This document shows, one piece after another, positions 49,476-58,528 of a stretch of 64,000 nt of DNA. This DNA is from Verrucomicrobiales bacterium. Its GTDB lineage: Bacteria; Verrucomicrobiota; Verrucomicrobiia; Verrucomicrobiales; DEV007. The DNA lies in assembly GCA_029213195.1 (NCBI GenBank), contig JARGNI010000003.1, forward strand, positions 62,001 to 126,000, read 5' to 3'. How positions within the stretch are numbered: position 1 is the stretch's first letter; each line of letters starts with the position of its first letter. The position numbers and the translations under genes are program-made. The notes under the pieces were generated by a model. It ran no database searches. It was not told the origin of the DNA and saw only the letters and a program-made list of their open reading frames with translations.

Positions 49476-52370
49476 ATGATTTCTCGCAGGTTGTTTGCCC
49501 TCGGTCTCGCTGCCATCTATCTGCCTTCTCCGGCGGAAGAGACAGTCAGCTTTGCCCGGGACATTCGTCCCATCCTCAACGCCAAGTGCACGGGATGTCA
49601 TGGTGGCGTCAAACAGGCAGGAGGGGTCTCCTTCGTCTACGAGGATCAGGTCATCAATTTCGAAGGGGAAACAGGCAACCCTGTCGTCGTCCCTCGCGAT
49701 GCGGATGTCTCCGAACTCTTTTTCCGGATCGCCCTTCCGGCCGACGACCTCGATCGCATGCCTCCAGCCGACGAGCATCCGAAAGGCCTTTCGGAGAGCG
49801 AGATCGACCTCATCAAGCGGTGGATCGAACAGGGTGCGGAGTGGTCGGAACACTGGTCCTTCGAAACCCCACAGCGCCCCAAGATCCCGGAACTGGAATC
49901 GGCCGCGACACCGATCGACCAGTTCGTGCACGCTCGATTGCAGAAGGAAGGGCTCTCCCCGGCTTCGCCTGCGGAACCCGCGCGACTCCTGCGGAGGCTC
50001 TCTCTCGACCTGACCGGACTCCCGCCTTCTCTCGAGGAACTGGATCAATTCCTCGAAGATCACACCAAGGATCCCGAAAAAGCCATCGCGGCAAAAGTGG
50101 ACGAACTCCTCGCTCGCCCCGCCTTTGGAGAAAAATGGTCCTCGATGTGGCTCGACCTCGTTCGCTATGCCGACTCCCGCGGACTGGGGCAGGATGGAAA
50201 ACGAAACATCTGGCCCTACCGGGACTGGGTCGTCTCCGCCTTCAATGAGGACATGCCTTTCGACCAGTTTACGATCCGGCAACTCGCAGGAGACCTGCTC
50301 CCCGACCCAACCCTGAACGACCTCATCGCGACGGCAGCCCACCGCAATACCCAGACCAACAACGAGGGGGGGACCGATGACGAGGAATTCCGGATCGAAG
50401 CCGTGATCGATCGCGTCAATACCACCTGGCAGACCTGGGGCTCGATCACCTTCGGCTGCGTGCAGTGCCACGATCATCCCTACGAGGCCTTTCATCACGA
50501 CGACTACTACGAGTTCATGGCGTTCTTCAACAACACCGCCGACTCGGACCTGAACAACGACGAACCCCTCCTGCGTGTTCCAAACGACCCGCAGCAATTC
50601 GAAACTGCTGCCCGACTGGACAAGGAAATCCGCTCTCTCCAGGTCGAACTCTGGAAAAGAGGTCGCGAGGTCACGGGGGCAGTTCCCTGGAAACCCCTGC
50701 CTCTCGAAGGGGCCACCACGAGCAACAATACCAAGCTCGAGATCGAATCCCGGGGGGGACAGGATTTCTTCCGCACCGTCGGCACGGTCCAGCGTGGCCC
50801 CGTCTACGAGCTCACGAGCCCCCAGGCAAAGCGCGCGCAACCGATCACGGGATTGAAACTCACCGTGACCCCTGCAAACCCTGACAAAGCGCTCAAAGAC
50901 TCAGAATGGGGATTCGATATCAGCGACCTGACCGTTGAAATCGTGGGAGCCGACAAGAAGGCAACCGCGATCCCTTTTGCAGCCTCCGTCATCGATGTCC
51001 CCTACCTCCCTCACAGCCACGACACGACCGTTGGCGCATCGGGAAAAGGCTTCAGGGCCTGGACACGAATCCATCATGATCGGGAGCTCGTCATCATTCC
51101 AAAGAATTCGATCGAGCTCGGCGAGCAAACTCTCCGGATCCGCATCTCCAACAAGGCCTACATGCTGGGCGCGTTTCCGCTCGTCGTGAAACGCGGGACC
51201 TTCCACTACAGCACGGCTCCCGAACTCCTCGAGTTCGGATCCGACCCGGAGAGACTTGAGGGTGTGAGGCAACTCGCCAAGTTCCAGGCCGATCGCAAGG
51301 CGATTCCCTCGTCCACCCTCCCGGTCATGGCGGAGCGCCCCGCTTCGATCGCTCGCCCGACTCATGTCTTCGCCCGAGGCAACTTCCTGGAGAAGGACAA
51401 GCTCGTCACCGTGGGTCTTCCCGACAGTCTCCCCGAACTACCGAACAAGGACTCCGCCACCCGGCTCGATATGGCCAAGTGGTGGGTCTCGGGAGAGAAT
51501 CCGCTGACAGCACGGGTCTTCGTAAATCGTCTCTGGGAGCAACTCTTCGGCACGGGCCTGGTCGCGACCCTCGAGGACTTCGGCTCTTCGGGTGAAAAGC
51601 CGAGCCACCCCGCGCTTCTCGACTACCTCGCTCTCCGCTTCGAGGAAGACTACCAGTGGAGCATCAAGTCGACCCTTCGCGAGATCGTCCTTTCTTCGAC
51701 CTACCGGCAGTCATCAAAAGCATCGCCCGATGCGATCGAGCGCGACCCCGCCAATCGCCTTCTCGCCCGCGGGCCGAGGAATCGCCTTCCTGCGGAGGTG
51801 CTCCGGGACCAGGCGCTTGCGATCGCGGGACTCCTCACCGAAAAGGTCGGCGGCCCGCCCGTGCACCCTCCCATTCCTCAAGGCGTCTGGAAGCCCTTCC
51901 AGGGCGGCGACAAGTGGGCGACGCCCAAAGCTGGGCAGGAGAATCGTTACCGTCGGGCACTCTACACCTACACCAAGCGGAGCATTCCCTACCCCACCAT
52001 GGCGACCTTCGACGCCCCTTCCCGGGAATTCTGCAGCCCTCGCCGGCTCGTTTCGAACACGCCTCTCCAGGCGCTCACGATGCTCAACGATGAAGCCTTT
52101 GCCGAGGCAGCCCAGGGACTCGCCCGTCGCATAAAATACGATACCGAGGGCACGGTCGCGGAAAAGCTCGCCACCGGCTACCGCATCGCTACGGCACGGC
52201 CCCCGACGCAGGAGCGCCTTGATGAACTGGTCGGTCTCTACGACAAGCTGGAAGCGCAATACCAGTCCGAACCCAAGCTCATGGCGGGCATGGCCGGCAC
52301 CCCCGACGGAGCGGCCTTCACCATTGTGGCCCAGGTCATTCTCAACCTCGACGAAGTCCTCACCAAGTAA
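49476..52370 (+). CDS. PSCyt1 / DUF1549 / DUF1553 domain-containing protein
   Basis: Start reassigned to MISRRLFALGLAAIYL (ATG 49476); CTGCHGG heme motif; 'FGCVQCHDHPYEAFHHDDYYEFMAFFNNTADSDLNNDEPLL', 'NPLTARVFVNRLWEQLFGTGLVATLEDFGSSGEKPSHPALLDYLA'. Confidence 0.93.
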   Translation: MISRRLFALGLAAIYLPSPAEETVSFARDIRPILNAKCTGCHGGVKQAGGVSFVYEDQVINFEGETGNPVVVPRDADVSELFFRIALPADDLDRMPPADEHPKGLSESEIDLIKRWIEQGAEWSEHWSFETPQRPKIPELESAATPIDQFVHARLQKEGLSPASPAEPARLLRRLSLDLTGLPPSLEELDQFLEDHTKDPEKAIAAKVDELLARPAFGEKWSSMWLDLVRYADSRGLGQDGKRNIWPYRDWVVSAFNEDMPFDQFTIRQLAGDLLPDPTLNDLIATAAHRNTQTNNEGGTDDEEFRIEAVIDRVNTTWQTWGSITFGCVQCHDHPYEAFHHDDYYEFMAFFNNTADSDLNNDEPLLRVPNDPQQFETAARLDKEIRSLQVELWKRGREVTGAVPWKPLPLEGATTSNNTKLEIESRGGQDFFRTVGTVQRGPVYELTSPQAKRAQPITGLKLTVTPANPDKALKDSEWGFDISDLTVEIVGADKKATAIPFAASVIDVPYLPHSHDTTVGASGKGFRAWTRIHHDRELVIIPKNSIELGEQTLRIRISNKAYMLGAFPLVVKRGTFHYSTAPELLEFGSDPERLEGVRQLAKFQADRKAIPSSTLPVMAERPASIARPTHVFARGNFLEKDKLVTVGLPDSLPELPNKDSATRLDMAKWWVSGENPLTARVFVNRLWEQLFGTGLVATLEDFGSSGEKPSHPALLDYLALRFEEDYQWSIKSTLREIVLSSTYRQSSKASPDAIERDPANRLLARGPRNRLPAEVLRDQALAIAGLLTEKVGGPPVHPPIPQGVWKPFQGGDKWATPKAGQENRYRRALYTYTKRSIPYPTMATFDAPSREFCSPRRLVSNTPLQALTMLNDEAFAEAAQGLARRIKYDTEGTVAEKLATGYRIATARPPTQERLDELVGLYDKLEAQYQSEPKLMAGMAGTPDGAAFTIVAQVILNLDEVLTK

Positions 52371-52374
52371 ACTC

Positions 52375-53856
52375 ATGCAGCCTGACACTCTTCTCAACGA
52401 ACTCCGCAAGCGACAGCTCGAAGCGGATACTCGTCGGCAGTTCCTGAAGACCTGCACGACCGGCATGGGGAGCTTCTTCCTCGCCGATCATCTTGTCGGG
52501 GCCGCCGCCTCCACGCCGCAGCATTCAGACGGCGATCCGCTGGGCGCCCTGCAGCCTCATTTCAATCCCAAGGTGAAGCGGGTCATCTACCTCCACATGA
52601 TCGGTGCTCCCAGCCAGTTGGAGCTCTTCGATTACAAGCCGGAGCTGGAGAAGCTCGATGGCAAACCCTGTCCCCAGGAATTTCTCGAGGGCAAACGTTT
52701 CGCCTTCATCCAGGGGACCCCCAACATGATGGGGCCCCAGGCGAAATTCCGACAATACGGAGAGTCGGGCGCCTGGATCTCGGATCGACTTCCCCACCTC
52801 GCAAAGCACGCAGACGATCTCTGTTTCATCAAGACGATGAACACGGATCAGTTCAACCATGGTCCCGCCCAACTCATGGTCCACACCGGACACGCCCAGA
52901 TCGGGTATCCGTCGATCGGATCGTGGGTGACCTGGGGCATGGGATCGGAGAATGCCGACATGCCTGGGTTCATGGTGCTCTTGTCAGGGGGAAGACTCCC
53001 GCGAGTTGGCAAAGCACTCTGGAGTGCTGGTTTTCTCCCCTCCGTCTACCAGGGAATCCAGTGCCGTTCCGTCGGTGATCCCGTTCTCAATGTTTCCAAT
53101 CCTGCGGGAACCAATCGTGAGATCCGACGCACCGCGCTCGATGCCCTGAGCCGTCTCAACGAGAAGACCTACGACGAGTTTGGGGATCCCGAGACCCTGA
53201 CCCGGATTGCCCAGTATGAGATGGCCTATCGCATGCAGACCGCCGTACCCGAGGTGATGTCGATCGACGACGAGCCAGAGCGCATTCACGAGATGTATGG
53301 AACCCAACCAGGGAAAGAGAGCTTCGCCAACAACTGTCTCCTCGCCCGTCGTCTTGCCGAGCGCGGGGTCCGCTACATCCAGCTCTTCGACTGGGGGTGG
53401 GATTCCCACGGAGCCAGCAAGGGCGAGGCCCTCAACGGTGGCTTTCTCGACAAGTGCAAACAAGTCGACCGCCCCATCTCGGCTCTTCTCACGGACCTCA
53501 AGCAAAGAGGAATGCTTGAAGACACCCTCGTCGTCTGGAGTGGCGAATTTGGCCGCACCCCGATGCGGGAGAATCGCGGGGGCCAGGAGATGGCGTTGAA
53601 AGGTCGCGATCACAATCCAAGCGCCTTCACCCTCTGGATGGCCGGTGCCGGAGTCAAAGCCGGTACGACCTACGGGGAAACGGATCCCATCGGGTATGAC
53701 GCCGCAATCGACCCTGTGCGGGTCAACGATTTCCATGCGACCCTGCTCCACCTCCTCGGGTTCGACCACAAGCACCTCACTGTCCCCTTCCAGGGATTGC
53801 AGCAGAAGCTGACCGGGGTGAATCACGCATCGGTGGTGAAAGGAGTTTTGAGCTAG
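52375..53856 (+). CDS. DUF1501 domain-containing protein
   Basis: Tat-like 'DTRRQFLKTCTTGMGSFFLADHL', 'KVKRVIYLHMIGAPSQLELFDYKPEL', 'VVWSGEFGRTPMRENRGGQEMALKGRDHNPSAFTLWMAGAG'; start reassigned to ATG 52375. Confidence 0.93.
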   Translation: MQPDTLLNELRKRQLEADTRRQFLKTCTTGMGSFFLADHLVGAAASTPQHSDGDPLGALQPHFNPKVKRVIYLHMIGAPSQLELFDYKPELEKLDGKPCPQEFLEGKRFAFIQGTPNMMGPQAKFRQYGESGAWISDRLPHLAKHADDLCFIKTMNTDQFNHGPAQLMVHTGHAQIGYPSIGSWVTWGMGSENADMPGFMVLLSGGRLPRVGKALWSAGFLPSVYQGIQCRSVGDPVLNVSNPAGTNREIRRTALDALSRLNEKTYDEFGDPETLTRIAQYEMAYRMQTAVPEVMSIDDEPERIHEMYGTQPGKESFANNCLLARRLAERGVRYIQLFDWGWDSHGASKGEALNGGFLDKCKQVDRPISALLTDLKQRGMLEDTLVVWSGEFGRTPMRENRGGQEMALKGRDHNPSAFTLWMAGAGVKAGTTYGETDPIGYDAAIDPVRVNDFHATLLHLLGFDHKHLTVPFQGLQQKLTGVNHASVVKGVLS

Positions 53857-53865
53857 GACGGGTCA

Positions 53866-53899
53866 CAAAAAAAGCCCGACCGGAAACCGGACGGGCTTT
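53866..53899. terminator. intrinsic terminator between convergent DUF1501 and Ni-SOD-like genes
   Basis: AAAGCCCGaCCGG-AAA-CCGGaCGGGCTTT stem (53871-53899) with T-rich tail on the minus strand. Confidence 0.85.
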
Positions 53900-53925
53900 G
53901 AGAAAGAAGATTCGACTTCTCGCGA

Positions 53926-54396
53926 TCAGTGGCTGTGAAAGTCGGGCTCTTTGCCTTCGTAAGCACGGTAGAGATCGAAGATGGCCGTTTTGAGGGCCTC
54001 GGCCACTTCAGCGGAAGGATCCTGTTTTGCTTTCATCGCAGCACGCATCACATTGTGAGCGGCAATGAGAGCCTTCTCGTAGTTGTCGGCATCGGGCTTG
54101 ATCCGCTGGGCCATGAAATACTGGGCCACGGACTCCATCACTTTCTTGCAGTGATCTTCCTTCGTCATGATCCAGCGAGCGGCCTGGTTGGCATTCAGCG
54201 GGGTATTTTCCTGGATCAACTCCGCCATCTGCACGTTTGCCTTGGCAATCGTGGTTTGCGCTTCGAGAAGCTTCTCGAACTCGAGTTGGTCCGCGAAGAT
54301 TCCACAGGGAACCTGGCAGTGGGCCGATGCGTTTTGAACAGTGAATGCGGAAAGAACCGCAACAGCGAGGGTGGAAAAGAGCAGTTTGGTTTTCAT
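53926..54396 (-). CDS. sodN: nickel-type superoxide dismutase-like protein with Sec-type signal peptide
   Basis: MKTKLLFSTLAVAVLSAFTVQNASA|HCQVPCGIF...; the HCxxPCGx(Y/F) Ni-hook directly follows an AxA cleavage site; 'MTKEDHCKKVMESVAQYFMAQRIKP' resembles the helical core of Ni-SOD. Confidence 0.82.
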   Translation of the reverse strand: MKTKLLFSTLAVAVLSAFTVQNASAHCQVPCGIFADQLEFEKLLEAQTTIAKANVQMAELIQENTPLNANQAARWIMTKEDHCKKVMESVAQYFMAQRIKPDADNYEKALIAAHNVMRAAMKAKQDPSAEVAEALKTAIFDLYRAYEGKEPDFHSH

Positions 54397-54464
54397 AGAT
54401 GTTCGACGTTACGATAAGCGAGAGGATTCTGCCGACGAAAATCGGTCACGTTTTCGAGGAACCC

Positions 54465-54902
54465 CTACTCGTCTATATCGCTCAAGGCGACAGGACCCGT
54501 GACTCCTTCGAATTCTTTCCGCCAGGCAGCCGCTTGCTCGGCAGTCACGACATCATCGTGACCTCCCCACTGGTTCCTGACCCAGGTCATGACGGCAGCG
54601 AGACTGCGATCGTCGTAGATCTCCCCCATCCCGGCCATGGCTCCCGTGAAATCCTCGTCCTCTCTCAGCACCCCCTTGAGAATGATCAAAGCCAGCTCGC
54701 GCCCGTCTCCCTTGAGAATTTCGGAGTCTGCATACCCTGGCGCAACCCACTTGCCGTCACGCTCGATTCCCTTGCCATCCATCCCATGACACGCGGCACA
54801 GGACATGGCCTTCATCCGCCCCAAACGCATCGCCGTGGCTTTGGCCTGCTCGTCCGCGATAGCTTCCCAGGCAGGAGCGAGGACCAGGAGCGAAGTCACC
54901 AA
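54465..54902 (-). CDS. small c-type cytochrome
   Basis: Single CAACH heme motif (KAMSCAACHGMDGKGIERDGKWVAPGYADSEILKGDGRELALIILKG), distal Met in 'GAMAGMGEIYDDRSLAAVMTWVRNQWG'; TTG start in the track; N-terminus ambiguous (see findings). Confidence 0.8.
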   Translation of the reverse strand: MVTSLLVLAPAWEAIADEQAKATAMRLGRMKAMSCAACHGMDGKGIERDGKWVAPGYADSEILKGDGRELALIILKGVLREDEDFTGAMAGMGEIYDDRSLAAVMTWVRNQWGGHDDVVTAEQAAAWRKEFEGVTGPVALSDIDE

Positions 54903-55127
54903 AGGAGAGTATATCGATCAACTTTCATGGATTTGGAAAAAACTTTGAAAAACGAACGTCAGGTACTCCAAATCGGATTCCTGAAAAGAGCAGATTTCCA
55001 GTTTTCTCAACTGGGCTGTCTTTCCATTCTCGGAGAACTCCATCGAGCCGCAACCTCCATAGGGCGGAAACGCTTTGGCCCGATCCCGTCCTCGACTGCC
55101 TCGATCCCACTCGGTAGCCTCCCGATC

Positions 55128-56612
55128 ATGAATCGAGTTTCCGTTTTCGTCGTCGCCCTGGTCACCTTCGCAGCGAGTGCAATTCCTTCCTTCGCGGAAA
55201 AGCCCAACATCATTCTCATCATGGCGGACGATCTCGGTTGGGCGGATATCGGCCCCTATGGGAACGATTTCATCGAAACTCCTCATCTCGATCAGTTGGC
55301 CGAAGAGGGAATCAAGTTCACGGATTTCTATGCTGCCGGGGCGGTGTGTTCTCCGACGCGCTGTGCAGTGCAGTCTGGGCAGAACCAGGCGAGAATCGGG
55401 ATCACAGCCCACATCCCGGGGCACTGGCGCCCCTTCGAGCGCGTTCAGACGCCTCTCACGACCATGGCGCTCCCTTTGGAGACCGTGACGATCGCCGAAA
55501 CCCTGAAGTCCGTCGGCTACACAACCGGTTATGTCGGGAAGTGGCATCTCGGCTGGGATCCCGCCTTCCAACCGGAACACCAGGGGTATGACTGGACCGC
55601 GGTCGTTGGAGGCCCCTTCCTTCCCGGCCGATTTCGCGTCCAACATGGAAACGCCGGGATCCAGCCCGAGGCCGATCAGTTTCGGACCGACTTTGAAGCG
55701 CAGTTGGCCGAAACCTTTGTGAAAGAAAAAGGCGGAGAACCCTTCTTTCTCATGGTCTCTCCCTATGCGGTCCACATCCCCCTCGCCTCTCGCTCCGACC
55801 TGGTCGAGAAATACCAGAAGAAGGCCACCGAGATGGGGCGTGAGCTTCCCCATCCCGTCTACGCCGCCATGACCGAAGAACTCGACGACCTGGTTGGTCG
55901 CGTGGTCGAGGCAGTCGACGAGGCAGGAATCACCGAGAAAACGATGATCGTCTTCACCTCCGACAATGGCGGACTCTATCGCCGCTACGACTACAACCCG
56001 GAAGCCGATGACGATGTCACAAGCAATGCTCCCCTGCGAGGCGAAAAAGGGCAACTCTACGAGGGAGGGATCCGCGTCCCCCTGATTGTAAAATATCCGG
56101 CCATGATCCCCGCAGGATCCGAGTCCTCGGCCATCACGATCAGCTACGATTTCTATCCCACCTTTGCAGCACTGGGTGACGCCAGCTTACCCGCGAATCA
56201 GCCTATCGATGGAGAAAGCCTCGTCCCGATTTTGAAGAAACCAGATGCCACCCTCTCTCGGAAAGCGATTCACTTCCACTACCCCCACTATCACCATCAT
56301 CGCCCGGCCGCGGCGATCCGGGAAGGCGACTGGAAATTGCTGCAGTATCTCGACAACACCAACGAAGTCGAACTCTACCACCTCGCAAATGACCTCGGGG
56401 AGACCCAGGACCTTTCCGGGGAGAAAGCGGGTCGCGTCGCGGATCTGAAGAAGAAGCTTCAAAGATGGCACACCGAGGTCATCGCGAGAATGCCCATTCC
56501 CAACCCCCATTTCGACGAATCCCGGGCCGGTGAATGGTGGAGCTTGCGGAATGGCAAACCCGTCGACAGTGCGGCTCGAAAGCGTTTTCCGCCTACCGAA
56601 AAAGACCTTTGA
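55128..56612 (+). CDS. sulfatase (arylsulfatase-type, formylglycine signature)
   Basis: 'KPNIILIMADDLGWADIGPYGNDFIETPHLDQLAEEGIKFTDFYAAGAVCSPTRCAVQSG' with CSPTR; 'TGYVGKWHLG'; start reassigned to ATG 55128. Confidence 0.95.
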   Translation: MNRVSVFVVALVTFAASAIPSFAEKPNIILIMADDLGWADIGPYGNDFIETPHLDQLAEEGIKFTDFYAAGAVCSPTRCAVQSGQNQARIGITAHIPGHWRPFERVQTPLTTMALPLETVTIAETLKSVGYTTGYVGKWHLGWDPAFQPEHQGYDWTAVVGGPFLPGRFRVQHGNAGIQPEADQFRTDFEAQLAETFVKEKGGEPFFLMVSPYAVHIPLASRSDLVEKYQKKATEMGRELPHPVYAAMTEELDDLVGRVVEAVDEAGITEKTMIVFTSDNGGLYRRYDYNPEADDDVTSNAPLRGEKGQLYEGGIRVPLIVKYPAMIPAGSESSAITISYDFYPTFAALGDASLPANQPIDGESLVPILKKPDATLSRKAIHFHYPHYHHHRPAAAIREGDWKLLQYLDNTNEVELYHLANDLGETQDLSGEKAGRVADLKKKLQRWHTEVIARMPIPNPHFDESRAGEWWSLRNGKPVDSAARKRFPPTEKDL

Positions 56613-56687
56613 TTCCCGAGGGTCTGACCCAGAACGAGCCCGCTTCAAGCCAGCGCATAGGGCTGGAAAAAGAACGTATCGCGACGC

Positions 56688-56718
56688 AACAGGGTTGGAC
56701 CGGTGATCGAACCCTGTT
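56688..56718. repeat. inverted repeat AACAGGGTT...AACCCTGTT between sulfatase and NdpA-like genes
   Basis: Perfect 9-bp arms 56688-56696 and 56710-56718, no T-tract. Confidence 0.6.
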
Positions 56719-56742
56719 AGGTTCGATCTTCTTCCCCCACCC

Positions 56743-57798
56743 ATGTCCTTCACTCCGAATTTTCGCAAAGCCAAGCTGACCGCGATGTCCCTCGCCAAGG
56801 TCGGCAACCCGGTCAAGAACGAACCGCTCCAGACCTCGCAGACCCTCTGCCATTTCCAGGATGAGGAGGCGGAACTGCTGACTCACTGTTTCCTGAAGTC
56901 CTTCCGTTCGCTGGAGCTGCATCACCTCGATCACCACACCTCGGTGGAGAGCAATGAGCTCTTCGCCTATACCGCCGCCATCTTCGACGACAACGAATGC
57001 CTGCTCGAAAAAGGGGGGCAAATCGCGCGTCATCTCTACTCCCAGTCGAAACACCCCAATATCAAGTCGGGAGATCTCTGTGTCGCGCTGATCCAGGATA
57101 TCGGAATCGGAGGAGAGCCGACCCAGGCGATCAGCATCGTGAAATCGGAAAGCAAGGTGCCCTTTCTCCAGATCTCTGAGAAAGACGGAGATCTGGTCCT
57201 GACCACGGAACAGGGTATCTACCCCGACAAGATCGACAAAGGGTGTCTCATTCTGAATCACGGAAGAGCGGATGGGTTCTCCGTCTATCTCTTCGACAAG
57301 AGCGGAGGGAATACCCAGTTCTGGGTGCGTGAGTTTGTCGGGGCAAAACCGGTCAAGGATGATGATTTCCTGACCCGACGGTATTCGGAGCTCTGTGTCG
57401 AGTTTGCAGAGAAAGGCCTCCCCGAGGAAACCGCTTCCGAAGATCGCATGCAGGTCGCGAGTCGAGCCATGACCTATCTCAACGAGAACGACACCTTCGA
57501 ACTCGAAGAATTCGTATCGACCGCTCTCGAAGAACCCGAGCGGATCGAGCAATTCAAGAGCTTCAAGAACGACTTCGAAGAAGAACGAGGGGAAGAACTG
57601 GACGAGTCCTTCACCGTCTCGAAGAAAGAAGCGGAAAAAGCGGAGAATCGCCTCAAGAGTCGCATGAAACTGGATGTGGGAGTGACCATGCAGTTTTCGG
57701 CAGGCTTCATCCACGAGGCGGAGAGATTCCTCGAACGTGGTGTCGACGAGGAAAAGGGCATGCAGTTTGTGAAGATCTATTTTCACAAAGAAACCTGA
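56743..57798 (+). CDS. nucleoid-associated protein (YejK/NdpA-like)
   Basis: 351 aa; 'SNELFAYTAAIFDDNECLLEKGGQIARHLYSQSKHPNIKSGDLCVALIQD', 'GIYPDKIDKGCLILN' resembles 37-kDa nucleoid-associated protein family. Confidence 0.75.
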   Translation: MSFTPNFRKAKLTAMSLAKVGNPVKNEPLQTSQTLCHFQDEEAELLTHCFLKSFRSLELHHLDHHTSVESNELFAYTAAIFDDNECLLEKGGQIARHLYSQSKHPNIKSGDLCVALIQDIGIGGEPTQAISIVKSESKVPFLQISEKDGDLVLTTEQGIYPDKIDKGCLILNHGRADGFSVYLFDKSGGNTQFWVREFVGAKPVKDDDFLTRRYSELCVEFAEKGLPEETASEDRMQVASRAMTYLNENDTFELEEFVSTALEEPERIEQFKSFKNDFEEERGEELDESFTVSKKEAEKAENRLKSRMKLDVGVTMQFSAGFIHEAERFLERGVDEEKGMQFVKIYFHKET

Positions 57799-57885
57799 TT
57801 GTCACCCGGCTCACTGAGATAGTCGAAACTCTGTGATTGTGCTACGACTGCCCATCCGCTACACTGAAAGCACTGTGGAGACCTC

Positions 57886-58452
57886 ATGATCCTGAAAAAA
57901 ATTACCGTGCGCGCCCGAGTCGTGCTCACGACTCTTGCCCTCGGTTTGGCGCTCCTGACCTCGTCCTGTGGTCTCATCGGAGCGACCGTTTCGACCGCCG
58001 TCGCCCTCGCTCCTCTCAAGCTCCTCTTTGCCTGTCTCCCCGAAGGAACCGAGATCGATCTCCCCGGAAGAGAAACCCAGCCGATCGAGGACCTGCGGTC
58101 GGGTGACGTGGTCATGGGATATGGTGGAAAGCCTGTCAAGATCACCCAGATCCACGGATACCTCGAGGATCCCGAAGAAACGGACTTCTACGAAATCACT
58201 TTCTCGAACGGAGCGTCCGTCGACCTCTGCGGGATGCATCGCATCGAGGACATCCGGGCACAGGATCTCAAAGTCGGATCCACTCTCCCGAGCGGACTTT
58301 CCGTGGTCGCGATGCAGACCTATCGAGGAGTCGAGCGTTCCTACGACATCCTCACCGAGGACAAAGGCTACCAGGTCGGTGGTGTTTCCGTAAACAGCAT
58401 GATCGAAGAGATGTATCGTACCGGTCGCCAGAACGACTTGCCCGGCGAATAG
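57886..58452 (+). CDS. putative lipoprotein with C-terminal Hint (hedgehog/intein-like) domain
   Basis: Lipobox LLTSSC (Cys28); Hint start 'CLPEGTEIDLPGRETQPIEDLRSGDVVMGYGG' (Cys50); block-B-like 'ITFSNGASVDLCGMHRI'; end 'YQVGGVSVN|SMI' (Asn170-Ser171). Confidence 0.75.
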   Translation: MILKKITVRARVVLTTLALGLALLTSSCGLIGATVSTAVALAPLKLLFACLPEGTEIDLPGRETQPIEDLRSGDVVMGYGGKPVKITQIHGYLEDPEETDFYEITFSNGASVDLCGMHRIEDIRAQDLKVGSTLPSGLSVVAMQTYRGVERSYDILTEDKGYQVGGVSVNSMIEEMYRTGRQNDLPGE

Positions 58453-58528
58453 TCGGTGCCCCCGCCGAATCGGCATTGCGTGGAGACTTGACCGTTTCCC
58501 TCTTCTCCTGTTCACTCGGTGGCATCGC

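Noticed and set aside
49464-50840. 458-aa minus-strand ORF
   Set aside because: Antisense to the DUF1549/DUF1553 gene; GC-rich third-position artefact.
54399-55127. N-terminal extension of the sulfatase ORF and long extensions of other ORFs in the track
   Set aside because: Signal peptide and sulfatase fold begin at ATG 55128; upstream part overlaps the cytochrome c gene antisense. Similar over-extended starts were trimmed for 8028, 22481, 49476 and 52375.
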